From: Aurantiacibacter sp. MUD61
GTDB lineage: Bacteria > Pseudomonadota > Alphaproteobacteria > Sphingomonadales > Sphingomonadaceae
Assembly (NCBI RefSeq): GCF_027912455.1
Contig: NZ_CP115446.1
Coordinates: forward strand, 705,501 to 769,500
Direction of reading: 5' to 3'
Length of the DNA: 64,000 nt
Shown piece after piece: positions 26,181 to 34,782 of the stretch. How positions within the stretch are numbered: position 1 is the first letter of the stretch; the number at the start of each line of letters is the position of its first letter. The notes beneath the pieces were generated by a model. It saw only the letters and a list, made by a program, of their open reading frames with translations. It did not search any database and was not told the origin of the DNA. Both the position numbers and the translations under genes were made by a program.

Positions 26181-27040
26181 GTTATACCATGTGGGTAGCG
26201 TGACAGGGTTATGCCACCCGGCATTTGGCCCATACGCAGCATTTCCGCCAGCCTTTTGCCATCTTCCCCGCTGTTGCGCCGATCCGCCAGAGAAGGCGAG
26301 CCACGCCGCTTGGCGAGCTTCTGCCCGTCCGTATCGAGCAGCAGATTATGGTGATTCCAACGCTGCACCGGCAGATCGAGCAGCGCCTGTAGCAGTCGGT
26401 GAATATGGGTGGCGTGAAACAGATCCATGCCGCGTGTGACCAGAGTAACTCCGTCCGCTGCATCGTCCAGCGTGGCGGCGAGATGATAGCTAGCGGGCGC
26501 ATCCTTGCGCACTAGCACGACGTCGCCAAACTCGCGCGGATCGGCACTTTGCTCGCCAGCAATCGCGTCCTCCCACACCAGCGGTCCCGCCCGCTCCATT
26601 GCCGCCAGGACGTCGAGCCGCATCGCCGCCGGTTTGTCGGGATCGAAATTGCGCCCCTTGCAAGTGCCGGGATAGACCAGACCCTGCGGCCCCATCCGAG
26701 GCTCAAGCGCCTCAATCTCGGCCCGTGTGCAGGTGCAGGGATAAAGCAGGCCCATGTCGACCAGCCGCGCTGCGGCCTGCTCATAACTCGCCAGCCGGGT
26801 GGATTGTGCGGGAACTTCCTCCCACTCCAGTCCCAGCCATTCTAGATCGGCGCGAAATTCGTCGGCCAGCTCGGGCCGCGAGCGCGCACCGTCGATATCC
26901 TCGATTCGCAGGAGGAAGCGACCACCCGCATCTCGCGCCAGATCATGCGACACAATGGCCGAATAGGCATGGCCGAGATGCAAAGAGCCATTGGGGCTTG
27001 GGGCGAAACGCGTGACGATCATAATGCTGCCCGTTGCCAT
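26177..27040 (-). CDS. gluQ: tRNA glutamyl-Q(34) synthetase
   Basis: GluQRS attaches glutamate to the queuosine base at position 34 of tRNA-Asp, not to the tRNA end. It resembles the catalytic half of GluRS without the anticodon-binding domain. Seen are the HIGH-like SPNGSLHLGHA, a zinc-binding cluster (YPCTCTRAEIE with a later TCKGR) and the KMSKS equivalent KLAKRRG. I took the ATG at 27038-27040; another at 27020-27022 (MIVTRFAPSP) is equally plausible and fits homologues slightly better. queC, which makes the queuosine precursor, is also in this window at 55.8 kb. Confidence 0.92.
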   Translation of the reverse strand: MATGSIMIVTRFAPSPNGSLHLGHAYSAIVSHDLARDAGGRFLLRIEDIDGARSRPELADEFRADLEWLGLEWEEVPAQSTRLASYEQAAARLVDMGLLYPCTCTRAEIEALEPRMGPQGLVYPGTCKGRNFDPDKPAAMRLDVLAAMERAGPLVWEDAIAGEQSADPREFGDVVLVRKDAPASYHLAATLDDAADGVTLVTRGMDLFHATHIHRLLQALLDLPVQRWNHHNLLLDTDGQKLAKRRGSPSLADRRNSGEDGKRLAEMLRMGQMPGGITLSRYPHGIT

Positions 27041-27149
27041 GGCAGAAAGCTGCGCGTGTTCACAACCCTGTGGAAAGCCTGTCTGTAACAGTCTTGACGC
27101 TTTCCCGTGCAAATGCACAACTCAGGCCAATCACGGGAGGACACCCAAA

Positions 27150-27758
27150 GTGTTCAAAGCCGAATTGATGGAACGGGCCGCTGTGTTCCGCAGTGCGGAG
27201 GATGACCCCACTCGCAAGCTGGAAAGCTGCCCGGCGCTGGTCCTGAATGCGGACTATACTCCGCTATCCTACTATCCCCTCAGCCTCTGGCCGTGGCAGA
27301 CCGCTATCAAGGCTGTTTTCCTGGAGCGCGTGGATATCGTCGCGACCTATGACCGCGCGGTGCATTCGCAATCGCTCGACATGAAAGTGCCCAGCGTCAT
27401 TGCGCTCAGGCAATATGTGAAGCCCAACCAGTTTCCAGCTTTCACCCGTTTCAACCTTTTCCTGCGCGATCGCTTCGCCTGCCAGTATTGCGGGAGCGAG
27501 AAGGATCTGACCTACGACCACGTCGTGCCGCGCCGCCTTGGCGGCAAAACGACCTGGGAAAACATCGCCACCGCCTGCGCGCCCTGCAACATGAAGAAGG
27601 GTGGCCGTACTCCGCAGCAGGCCAATATGCGGCTGCAATACAAGCCGATCAAACCGACCAGCTGGCAATTGCAGCAGCAGGGCAAGAGCTTCCCGCCCAA
27701 TTACCTTCACGAGACGTGGAGGGACTGGCTCTACTGGGATATCGAGCTGGAAGAGTGA
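27150..27758 (+). CDS. HNH endonuclease family protein
   Basis: The 202-residue protein has an HNH nuclease module in its C-terminal half: C-Q-Y-C, DHVVPRRLGG, then N and C-A-P-C-N-M-K-K-G, so two zinc-binding CxxC pairs frame the His-Asn-His site. The N-terminal half (ALVLNADYTPLSYYPLSLW) is a conserved helper region seen in the widespread housekeeping HNH proteins of bacteria; its biological role is unknown, perhaps in DNA repair (not restriction). Start is a GTG at 27150 with GGGAGG nine bases upstream. No methyltransferase is adjacent. Confidence 0.88.
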   Translation: MFKAELMERAAVFRSAEDDPTRKLESCPALVLNADYTPLSYYPLSLWPWQTAIKAVFLERVDIVATYDRAVHSQSLDMKVPSVIALRQYVKPNQFPAFTRFNLFLRDRFACQYCGSEKDLTYDHVVPRRLGGKTTWENIATACAPCNMKKGGRTPQQANMRLQYKPIKPTSWQLQQQGKSFPPNYLHETWRDWLYWDIELEE

Positions 27759-27774
27759 TCAGCGAGGGCTGCGC

Positions 27775-28236
27775 CTACTGATCGATCACCTTGGTTTCCG
27801 GGTGATGCTTGTCGAGATGCTTGCGTACAATCCGCAAGTTGCGGGTGTTGGAGCGGAACATGAAGTCGAACACGTCACCCACCAGCGGCACCGCGCCGAC
27901 TGCGGTATCGAAGCCGACATTTGCGGCCATGCGCATCAGCTTCCACTTCGGCAGATTCAAATTGCGAGCTTCCCATACGATATAGGCGCCCATGCCCATC
28001 GCGATGATATCGCCGACCACGGGCACGAGGCCGATGATGGAATCGAGGCCGACGGGGCGATTGATGCCGGGAATGACGAAACTGCGTTCGAGCACCTGTT
28101 CCATCATTTCGATGCGGCGGCGGATCGAATGCACGTCCTTACCCATCGGCATGTCGAAATGCATCGCGCCGGGGCGCGCGGACTGGCCGTCAAACGGCTC
28201 CGGCTGCATCGGTACAGGCTTACGATCTTCGACCAT
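27775..28236 (-). CDS. DUF4112 membrane-associated protein
   Basis: The 153-residue product matches the DUF4112 pattern: GLDSIIGLVPVVGDIIAMGMGAYIVWEA followed by a second glycine/valine-rich segment GAVPLVGDVFDFMF, each with the LVPxxGD motif, giving two membrane helices with polar hinges. An N-terminal basic helix (SIRRRIEMMEQVLERSF) precedes it. Function unknown; it may be a small membrane regulator. It is convergent with the HNH gene and lies 21 bases past the solute-binding lipoprotein gene, likely co-transcribed with it. Confidence 0.85.
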   Translation of the reverse strand: MVEDRKPVPMQPEPFDGQSARPGAMHFDMPMGKDVHSIRRRIEMMEQVLERSFVIPGINRPVGLDSIIGLVPVVGDIIAMGMGAYIVWEARNLNLPKWKLMRMAANVGFDTAVGAVPLVGDVFDFMFRSNTRNLRIVRKHLDKHHPETKVIDQ

Positions 28237-28257
28237 CGAGAGGCTCCTTCCTGCCCT

Positions 28258-29751
28258 TTATCTGGGGATGCGCGCGAGCGGCGGCAAGGGATGGAAGGCA
28301 TAGGCGTTGGATTCCAGCCCATCGACGCTGCCGCGCACAAGAGTCCAGCGCAGGGGAGAGCCGATGGGAATGTAAATATTCTCCAGCGTCAGCTCTGCCT
28401 CCGCTTGCGCCATCAGCGTGGCCCTTTGGGCCGGATCGACCTGAGCGGTCGCCTCTGCCACGAGCGCGTCCACCGCCTCGCTGCATAAACCGCGCAGCAC
28501 CGTGCAGTTGAACTGGTTGAGAAACCAGCGCGGCGTGGGATAGCGGGCAATTCGGTCGATCAGCACGAGATCGGCTGCCGCCCGGCTATCGGCGCGAACC
28601 AGGCGGATATCGATCTCGGCGAATTGGCGCGCGAGATTATCGTACAGCAGATCCCAGCCATTATTGCGGCCCATGGCGATGCTGATCGTGTAGGGCTGAG
28701 CAAGGTACCCGTCATCGAATTGTTGCCGCCACGCCCGCACACGGGCGCTCGCCTCGCTCCGTCGCTCTGCCAGTATGATGTCCTGCCATCGCTCACTGAC
28801 GAGACCGGGATCGCCAGGCAGGCCGGGAGAGACAGGGCGGGTTGTCGGGGTCAATCCGTCGACATTGAAATCCGCCAGCAGGCCCTCGCGATCGAGCGCC
28901 ATGGCCAGGCCTTCGCGCACGCCCGAATTGCCGAGCAGCCCGTCATCGCTGCGCACCAAAAGACCGAAAAGGCCCACCGCCGCATCGATGCGCAATGTGC
29001 CGGAAGAAAGCGGGCCGGTCTCTACGAGCGGCAGGCTGCCGAGATCACCGCCAAGGACCAATTGCACTTCGCCTTCATCGAACATCGCGATGGCCTGCTG
29101 CGGCCCAGCCACGCGCACTTCAATATCCCGCACATAGTCCTGCCAGTTGTCGCTATCCGGCTCTCCGCGTTCGAGCGGCGGCTTGAACGCCAGCCGCGCG
29201 CCGTTTTCGGTCCGCTCGATCAGCAGCGGCCCCGTGCCATCGCCCGATTGGCGGATGGCAAGCTCTGGCTGGGCGAGCAATTGCAGGAGATAGGGCTCCG
29301 GGCTGCTCAAACGAATTTCGAGAACGCGCTCCGTCATCGCGCGAACGTCTTCAATGACAGACAAGTCTTGGCCGAGCGAAGTGCCTTCAAGCTGGCCGAT
29401 CGTGGTCAGCAGGTCGGCGCGGACGGCTTGCGCGGTAAGCAGGCTGCCATCGGGCCGTTCGATATCGCGCAGACGAAAAAAGAAGCTGAGGCCATCTTCA
29501 GTGGGCACCCAGCGCTCCGCGAGCGATGGCACGACTTCGCCGCGCCGGTTCATCGCGACAAGGCCCGATTGGGTGGCTGCCCGAATGTGCTGTGCGCCCG
29601 CAGAAAGGCGCAGGCTATCAGCAAATACAGCATCTTCATCACCGATCAGCGCGATATCGATGTCACCATCGTTTCCTACACCGCAACCGGCGAGCAGCAA
29701 CAACGCCGTCCCCGCTGTAATTGTGTTTGAAAAGATTGTGCGCCGGCCCAT
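28258..29751 (-). CDS. ABC transporter solute-binding lipoprotein (peptide/nickel type)
   Basis: The 497-residue protein has a lipoprotein signal peptide with lipobox LAGC, then a family 5 extracellular solute-binding fold (SLAERWVPTEDGLSFFFRLR near the start, FIADFNVDGLTP-like region and a C-terminal VDALVAEATAQVDPAQRATLMAQAEAEL). Such proteins bind oligopeptides, dipeptides or nickel and hand them to an ABC permease. No permease or ATPase genes are next to it, so it is either an orphan receptor or works with genes elsewhere. It is transcribed with the DUF4112 gene downstream. Confidence 0.8.
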   Translation of the reverse strand: MGRRTIFSNTITAGTALLLLAGCGVGNDGDIDIALIGDEDAVFADSLRLSAGAQHIRAATQSGLVAMNRRGEVVPSLAERWVPTEDGLSFFFRLRDIERPDGSLLTAQAVRADLLTTIGQLEGTSLGQDLSVIEDVRAMTERVLEIRLSSPEPYLLQLLAQPELAIRQSGDGTGPLLIERTENGARLAFKPPLERGEPDSDNWQDYVRDIEVRVAGPQQAIAMFDEGEVQLVLGGDLGSLPLVETGPLSSGTLRIDAAVGLFGLLVRSDDGLLGNSGVREGLAMALDREGLLADFNVDGLTPTTRPVSPGLPGDPGLVSERWQDIILAERRSEASARVRAWRQQFDDGYLAQPYTISIAMGRNNGWDLLYDNLARQFAEIDIRLVRADSRAAADLVLIDRIARYPTPRWFLNQFNCTVLRGLCSEAVDALVAEATAQVDPAQRATLMAQAEAELTLENIYIPIGSPLRWTLVRGSVDGLESNAYAFHPLPPLARIPR

Positions 29752-29824
29752 CGATTAATCGAATAGGGCGCGAGCGACGTAGCTTCAACCGAAAGCGCGA
29801 GGCCCTCGGCAGCGCAGCGACAAA

Positions 29825-30187
29825 TCAGAGTTTGCGAAAGCCGCGCTCACGCTCGCTGCTGCCCAGCGGGCGGCCTTCGGAATCGACCTGAATGGTAGAG
29901 CCCTGTACGGGAGCACGCGCCAGCTTTGGATCGATTTCATCGACGAAGGCGATGCCGAAGCGATCACCCTGGCACCACGCCACAGTGCCTGCGACCCAGC
30001 CGAGATTGCGCAGCTCAACATCCACCCGGGCGCCGCGCATGACGTCCAGATTGCCTTCCGCCATCATCCCACCGGCAGAGAGATTACGCACTTTCACGCG
30101 CGCGGTCGGTTCCTTGCCATCAACCCGGACTTGGGCGAGCAGAAACAGGCTGTCGCGGCCTACCTGGCGGGTGTCGACATTGCTCAT
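29825..30187 (-). CDS. PilZ domain protein
   Basis: A 120-residue single-domain PilZ protein, predicted to bind cyclic di-GMP. Both parts of the binding signature are present: R-x-x-x-R (R7-R11, RQVGR) and N-x-S-x-x-G (N35, S37, G40 in RNLSAGG). A beta barrel follows, with a polar C-terminus. I chose the ATG at 30185-30187 (MSNVDTRQVG); a TTG seven codons upstream is possible. It stands alone, so its partner protein is not shown by context. Confidence 0.85.
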   Translation of the reverse strand: MSNVDTRQVGRDSLFLLAQVRVDGKEPTARVKVRNLSAGGMMAEGNLDVMRGARVDVELRNLGWVAGTVAWCQGDRFGIAFVDEIDPKLARAPVQGSTIQVDSEGRPLGSSERERGFRKL

Positions 30188-30348
30188 TGCGTTCACTCGA
30201 ACCCTCAATCAACGGGGCCCTTGGGGTCGACGCATTCGCTGCTGGAGACCCTTGGGCCGTGTTACAAATTCATGGCCCCGCGATGGGCGAAAACCCTCTA
30301 AGCGAAAGTTAACGCGGTGCAGGACTTGTAAAACTGTATCAAAACGGA

Positions 30349-30807
30349 TCAGTCGTCGCGAGAAATCTTCTCGCGCCGTTCATGCGCCTGCTGCGCTTCT
30401 ACCGTCATGGTGGCGATCGGGCGCGCGATCAGACGATTGATACCGATCGGATCGCCGGTCACATCGCACCAGCCATATTCACCCTCGTCGATGCGGCGCA
30501 TGGCCGAATCGATCTTGGCAATCAGCTTGCGCTGGCGATCGCGGGTGCGCAATTCGATACCCCAATCGGTCTCGCTCGAAGCGCGATCGTTGAGGTCGGG
30601 TTCGCGGATCGGGCCATCCTGCAAATTCTGCAAAGTGCCTTCTGCTGCTGCGACAACGGATTTCTTCCATTCGAGCAGCAAGACCCTGAAATAATTAAGC
30701 TGTCGCGCGGACATATATTCTTCGTCTTCGCTCGGCGTGTAATCCGCAGGCAGGGCACGCTTGGCTTTGGCGAGAACATCAATGTCATCATGCATGGCTG
30801 TTGCCAT
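30349..30807 (-). CDS. dksA: DksA family RNA polymerase-binding factor with one cysteine
   Basis: DksA binds the RNA polymerase secondary channel and works with ppGpp to control rRNA and amino acid promoters. The 152-residue product has the coiled-coil arms and the tip residues D71, D74 and A76 (DLNDRA), in the same register as Escherichia coli DksA. Of the four zinc cysteines only C114 remains (GWCDVTGDPIGINRL), the others being Thr, Ala or absent. This low-cysteine form is known in alphaproteobacteria and is thought to fold without zinc. The ATG at 30805-30807 follows GGAG. Confidence 0.92.
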   Translation of the reverse strand: MATAMHDDIDVLAKAKRALPADYTPSEDEEYMSARQLNYFRVLLLEWKKSVVAAAEGTLQNLQDGPIREPDLNDRASSETDWGIELRTRDRQRKLIAKIDSAMRRIDEGEYGWCDVTGDPIGINRLIARPIATMTVEAQQAHERREKISRDD

Positions 30808-31123
30808 CAGATACTCCAAATCCCTCTTCGGTGCGCTTGTCCTGCTGCAGCAACGCTTGCCCGTTGGAACGGATCTGTTCGCGCCCGGCTGCAAAAGCGC
30901 CGTGGTCGGGCGGGCCTATAGGGGGCGAGAAAGTCGCGCACAAGGAGCAATCTGACAAAGGGCACAGAATTGGCACAGTCCCCTCGTCCAGCCGGCCGCC
31001 GATACGGAAAGCGTTAAGAAAGAGGGAGGCGCATTAACCATTTATTGACCACGTTCGTCAAAACATCGGGACATCGGAAAGGCCGGGCATTCAGACACCG
31101 GCTGCAAACAGGGGAAGACGATC
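30808..31123. other. Divergent intergenic region between dksA and the Sel1-like gene
   Basis: This 316-base region carries the leader and promoters for two divergent genes. One motif stands out, TTAACCATTTATTGA at 31034-31048, which is one base away from the CtrA box TTAA-N7-TTAA and lies about 75 bases before the Sel1-like ORF. The rest is GC-rich with some purine-rich runs (AAGAAAGAGGGAGGCG). I see no coding frame, repeat or RNA gene here. Confidence 0.45.
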
Positions 31124-31456
31124 ATGGAACTCGCCAAGATCGAAACATTTGCGAAAGTCGAAGCCGCTGATGTCAGTGGTGCGGACATGATGGTTGCGCG
31201 CTGCCTTGCCGCTGCCGCCGATGGGGACATCAACGCCTATTACGATTTGGGCGTCGCATTCTCTACCGGTAGCCACGGTGTGAACTGCGACATGATCGAA
31301 GCACACAAGTGGTTCAATCTCGCCGCATCCAAGGGTCATGAAGCTGCCAGTTGGTGCCGCGCGGACATTTCGGATGAAATGACTGCTCGCGAAATCAGCG
31401 AAGCCCAGCGCCGCGCCCGCGAATGGCTGCGGACCGGCATCAGCCGCGCAGCCTAA
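31124..31456 (+). CDS. Small Sel1-repeat-like protein
   Basis: A 110-residue helical protein with a Sel1/TPR-like pattern: DINAYYDLGVAFSTG followed by HKWFNLAASKGHEAASWCRADIS. Sel1 units are usually about 36 residues with conserved A, G and Y/W, and this holds roughly one and a half of them, so the fold would be small. Such proteins mediate protein-protein contacts. AGGGGAAG precedes the ATG. It overlaps the convergent GNAT gene by four bases. Confidence 0.7.
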   Translation: MELAKIETFAKVEAADVSGADMMVARCLAAAADGDINAYYDLGVAFSTGSHGVNCDMIEAHKWFNLAASKGHEAASWCRADISDEMTAREISEAQRRAREWLRTGISRAA

Positions 31457-32592
31457 TCGCCGCGGCGAAACGGCATGCGGCGGGACAGGTAATCCCGGTC
31501 TATCGCCACACCGCGCCGCTCGGCTTCGAGGAAGTCCGCAACGGCTTCGCGAAAGCCAAGATCGGTGATCCAGTGCATGCTGGTGGTGGTGACAGGTTCA
31601 TAGCCGCGTGCAAGCTTGTGTCCGCCCTGAGCCCCCGCCTCTACCCTTTTCAGCCCCCGCTCGATGGCTGCATCTATCGCGCGGTAATAACACAGTTCAA
31701 AATGCAAGAAGGGCTTGTCTGCAAGGCATCCCCAATAGCGCCCGTACAGCGCATCCCCGCCGATGAAATTGAGTGCCCCTGCAATCGGCAGCCCTTCCTC
31801 AAAGGCGAGCAAAAGCAGAAGCTTATCGCCCATCCGCTCCCCAAAAAGATCGAACGCTTCTCGCGTCAGATAGGGCGTGCCCCATTTGCGCGCGCCGGTA
31901 TCCTGGTAGAACAGCCAAAAGGCATCCCAATGCTCGGGCTTGATGTCGTCGCCCGACAGTTGCTCGATCGTGATCCTCCCATTCGCCGCGCGCCGCTCCT
32001 TGCGCAAATCCTTGCGTTTGCGTGAGGTCAGCGAGCCGAGAAAATCGTCGAAATTGGCGTAATCGCGGTTGCTCCAGTGGAACTGGATATCTTCACGCTT
32101 CAGCCAACCCGATTGCTCGAAAAGCGAAGTCTGCTGTGGTTCGACAAAAGTGGCATGTGCACCGGACCAGCCGTTATTCGCAGTCAGTTGCATCACCGCC
32201 TGCAACAGCGGCGCTGCGTATGCATCATCCTGCACCAGCAACCTGGGCCCCGTCGCCGGCGTGAATGGAGCGCTGATCTGGTATTTGGGGTAGTAGGCGC
32301 CGCCCGCCCGCTCGTAGGCGTCCGCCCAGGCATGGTCGAACACATATTCGCCCTGGCTGTGCCCTTTCAGATAGCCCGGCACAGCCCCGAGCAGAGCATC
32401 CTCGCCGTCGCGCAGAACCATTGCAGCACTCTGCCAGCCGGTGCCCGGGCCGACGCTGCCCGATTCTTCAAGAATGGTTAGGAAGTCATGGCTGACGAAT
32501 GGGTTATCCGCGCCTGCCAGCCGGTCCCAGTCCGCCTTGGCGACGTCGCCTACCGATCCGACGATTTGCGCGCGAAGCTCTGCATCAGCCAT
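31453..32592 (-). CDS. FemAB-like GNAT family acyltransferase (DUF482)
   Basis: The 379-residue product is of the FemAB-like, formerly DUF482, family: VSHDFLTILEESGSVGPGTGW near the start, the central LTSRKRKDLRKERR segment and C-terminal EAGAQGGHKLARGYEPV and HWITDLGFREAV. Members are tRNA-dependent or GNAT-type acyltransferases of unknown substrate, sometimes linked to peptidoglycan or peptide modification. It is last in the operon DUF3572-HAD-RidA-GDPD-GNAT, beginning 10 bases after the GDPD stop. Confidence 0.88.
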   Translation of the reverse strand: MADAELRAQIVGSVGDVAKADWDRLAGADNPFVSHDFLTILEESGSVGPGTGWQSAAMVLRDGEDALLGAVPGYLKGHSQGEYVFDHAWADAYERAGGAYYPKYQISAPFTPATGPRLLVQDDAYAAPLLQAVMQLTANNGWSGAHATFVEPQQTSLFEQSGWLKREDIQFHWSNRDYANFDDFLGSLTSRKRKDLRKERRAANGRITIEQLSGDDIKPEHWDAFWLFYQDTGARKWGTPYLTREAFDLFGERMGDKLLLLLAFEEGLPIAGALNFIGGDALYGRYWGCLADKPFLHFELCYYRAIDAAIERGLKRVEAGAQGGHKLARGYEPVTTTSMHWITDLGFREAVADFLEAERRGVAIDRDYLSRRMPFRRGD

Positions 32593-32601
32593 TCAGGGGA
32601 T

Positions 32602-33342
32602 TTAGGAAGCCGCGTCCCATGCTGCCACCCCGGCGCCTTCAAGAATAGGCACAGCGCCGCATTCTAGCGCCGTTTCTGCCTGCGCTGCACTGCGCACCGT
32701 CCAGGTGAGCAGCGGCAGGCCGCGCTTCGCCTGCCCAGCCGCGAACCGGCTCGGCAAGTCGCGAATGTCATAGGCGAGGAACATCGGCCGTGCATGGCGG
32801 ACCGACATACGGCGCTTGATCGCGCCCGAAAGCGTACGCGCGCCTTCTTCGGTTATGACGAGGCCGCGCGCCAGATCGGGCATAGCCTTGACAAACCAGC
32901 GACCAACGCGCGGATCGAAGCTCATCACCGCGACATTGGCCGGATAGCCCTCCAGATCGCGTCGCACCGCGCGGCACAGGCGCTGGATATTGGTGTCTTT
33001 GTCGCTCTTGATTTCGATGAGGAGCGGCACCGATCCGGCAATCTGGGCCAGAACGTCGCGCAACGTCGGAATCGTTTCATTCGAGCCGAGCAGCGTCATC
33101 GCGGTCAGCTGGCCGACAGATTTGCCCGCCGTCTTGCCCGCTGTCCCTGTCAGCCGCTCCAGATCGGTATCGTGAAACACCATCGCGCGGCCATCTGCAC
33201 TCAGGCGCACATCGCATTCGATGCCGTATCCGCCTTCAATCGCAGCAGCGAAAGCCGCGCGCGAGTTTTCGGGTCGCTCGCCATCGTGCAGCCCGCGATG
33301 CGCATAGGGTTGGCGCGTCAGCCAGTCGGGCGCACCCACCAT
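32602..33342 (-). CDS. Glycerophosphodiester phosphodiesterase
   Basis: The 246-residue enzyme hydrolyses glycerophosphodiesters such as glycerophosphocholine to glycerol 3-phosphate and an alcohol. Motifs match UgpQ-type GDPDs: AHRGLHDGERPENS with the catalytic HR, GIECDVRLSADG with E-D metal ligands, and FHDTDLERLT, then a TIM-barrel C-terminus (LLIEIKSD, PLLTWTVRS). No signal peptide, so it is cytoplasmic. Operon with RidA upstream and the GNAT gene downstream. Confidence 0.92.
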   Translation of the reverse strand: MVGAPDWLTRQPYAHRGLHDGERPENSRAAFAAAIEGGYGIECDVRLSADGRAMVFHDTDLERLTGTAGKTAGKSVGQLTAMTLLGSNETIPTLRDVLAQIAGSVPLLIEIKSDKDTNIQRLCRAVRRDLEGYPANVAVMSFDPRVGRWFVKAMPDLARGLVITEEGARTLSGAIKRRMSVRHARPMFLAYDIRDLPSRFAAGQAKRGLPLLTWTVRSAAQAETALECGAVPILEGAGVAAWDAAS

Positions 33343-33346
33343 TGGG

Positions 33347-33808
33347 TCACTCGGCCTTCAGCGCGATGATCGCATCGACTTCCACCGCAGCGCCCAGCGG
33401 AAGGCACGGCACACCCACGGCTGCACGCGAATGGCGGCCTGCCTCGCCGAAAACCTGGAACATCAGGTCCGAAGCGCCATTCGCCACCTTTGGCTGATCG
33501 GTATAGTCGGGCGTCGAGTTGACGAAAGCGCCCAGCTTGACCACGCGCTCCACCCGGTCGAGCGGGATTTCGGTCGCGCGAAGCTGCGCAAGGATCATCA
33601 GACCACAGGCGCGCGCGGCGGCTTGCCCCTGCTCCAGCGAAATATCCTCGCCCAGCCGGCCGGTCACCAGCTCACCATCGATGAAGGGCAACTGCCCGGA
33701 CACGAAGGCCATGTTTCCGGTGACGACAACCGGAACGTAGGACGCCACCGGAGCGGCAGCCTCGGGCAGAGTGATGCCGAGTTCGGCAAGACGGGCTTCA
33801 ACGGACAT
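33347..33808 (-). CDS. RidA family protein
   Basis: The 153-residue product belongs to the RidA/YjgF family, which clears reactive enamine/imine intermediates. The family pattern is clear: VVTGNMAFVSGQLPFIDGEL, VERVVKLGAFVNSTPDYTDQPKVANGASDLM, and the conserved HSRAAVGVPCLPLGAAVEVDAIIAL near the end, with the R of HSRAAVG as the ligand-binding arginine. I chose ATG 33806-33808 because a GGAG lies nine bases upstream; two more ATGs lie immediately before it, so the start is one of three. Its start overlaps the HAD stop. Confidence 0.9.
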   Translation of the reverse strand: MSVEARLAELGITLPEAAAPVASYVPVVVTGNMAFVSGQLPFIDGELVTGRLGEDISLEQGQAAARACGLMILAQLRATEIPLDRVERVVKLGAFVNSTPDYTDQPKVANGASDLMFQVFGEAGRHSRAAVGVPCLPLGAAVEVDAIIALKAE

Positions 33809-33809
33809 A

Positions 33810-34436
33810 TCAGTCATCTCCATGCAGGGTTTTCTGGATCCATGGCAGAGCTTCCGCCCAGCTGTCTATCCGCGCATTGGCATGGCCTGCCTCGTGCGCG
33901 CAGGGGATATGCGGGGCAATGGCCGGCTCACCGCAAAAATGGAGGCGATGCACATGCGGCGTGTGCTTCGCGGCGGAGGCGTGATGCTGGGCCAGGTCGT
34001 CGATAAAAATCGCCCGGCTCGCTCCATGCTCTTCCACTATCGACTGGAGCGCTGCACCCTTCGGCCCCTGATTTGTGTAGACCGGCGCGGTGATCCCGAC
34101 ATCGAGCAATTGCGCACGGCGGGCTTCATTGCGGTGATCGACCAGATTGGTCAGCACCACGACATCGGCATCGCGTTGCAATTCGGTAATCGCTTCCACG
34201 GCGCCGGGAATGACGGTCTGCTTGCCCATCTGGGTATCGAAGAACCCGCCGAGCAGCGACCAGACTTCTTTTTCACCGATCACCTCATTGCTCTGCCGCC
34301 GGGTCATCGACTGCACGAAAGGATTGCCGTTGAGCGAAAAGGCGATGTCATGCTCTGTATCGAGCCAGTCGGAAAAATGCCGCACCATATGCAGCAAGAC
34401 TTCATCGCAATCGGTAATAACAAGCGGGCGGCTCAT
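33810..34436 (-). CDS. HAD-superfamily hydrolase
   Basis: A 208-residue HAD-type phosphohydrolase. The nucleophile motif is ITDCDEVLLHM (D-x-D, residues 8-10), the second motif VVVLTNL, and the acid/base region GASRAIFIDDLAQHH with a double Asp for Mg2+. A capping helical insert lies in the middle. Substrate unknown, probably a small phosphoester. Its ATG overlaps the DUF3572 stop (ATGA) and its own stop overlaps the RidA start, so the block is translationally coupled. Confidence 0.88.
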   Translation of the reverse strand: MSRPLVITDCDEVLLHMVRHFSDWLDTEHDIAFSLNGNPFVQSMTRRQSNEVIGEKEVWSLLGGFFDTQMGKQTVIPGAVEAITELQRDADVVVLTNLVDHRNEARRAQLLDVGITAPVYTNQGPKGAALQSIVEEHGASRAIFIDDLAQHHASAAKHTPHVHRLHFCGEPAIAPHIPCAHEAGHANARIDSWAEALPWIQKTLHGDD

Positions 34437-34690
34437 GCGCCAATCTCCCTATGGGCTTTTGCAAAGACTTCGGGCTCGACATCGAGCGCGTGAGCGGCGG
34501 CGATCAGGTCCGGCTCATAGGCTGCAAGAAATTCGAACACGGCGCGGTGAGTAGCTTCATCACCGATTGCTGAACGCAGGCTATCGGGCGTGAGACCGGT
34601 CAGATCGAGAAAGCGGTGTGCCCGGTCATCCGACTGCATTATCCAGCCGAGCGCGGCGAGCGCGAGAGCAGAGGCATCAGCAGACATCAT
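34433..34690 (-). CDS. DUF3572 family protein
   Basis: The 85-residue, mostly helical protein matches DUF3572 with ALAALGWIMQSDDRAHRFLDLTGLTPDSLR and VFEFLAAYEPDLIAAAHAL. Members are short, alphaproteobacterial, and typically sit next to divK-type response regulators, as here. Function unknown. It starts the coupled operon DUF3572-HAD-RidA-GDPD-GNAT and is divergent from the divK-like gene, the two sharing about 90 bases of promoter region. Confidence 0.85.
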   Translation of the reverse strand: MMSADASALALAALGWIMQSDDRAHRFLDLTGLTPDSLRSAIGDEATHRAVFEFLAAYEPDLIAAAHALDVEPEVFAKAHREIGA

Positions 34691-34782
34691 TTTACAAATC
34701 GCAGCAATTGTAGCATTCCCTGTTTGGGAGTATTCGACAGAGTAGCAATTCGCTACCTATGATGGATGCATTCGGGGGCGCA

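Noticed and set aside
27150..27758. A restriction-modification or toxin nuclease
   Set aside because: The HNH gene stands without methyltransferase or immunity partner and has the N-terminal half of the common housekeeping type.
30349..30807. A damaged dksA pseudogene because of lost zinc cysteines
   Set aside because: The frame is intact, the tip residues D71, D74 and A76 are kept, and low-cysteine DksA is the known alphaproteobacterial form.
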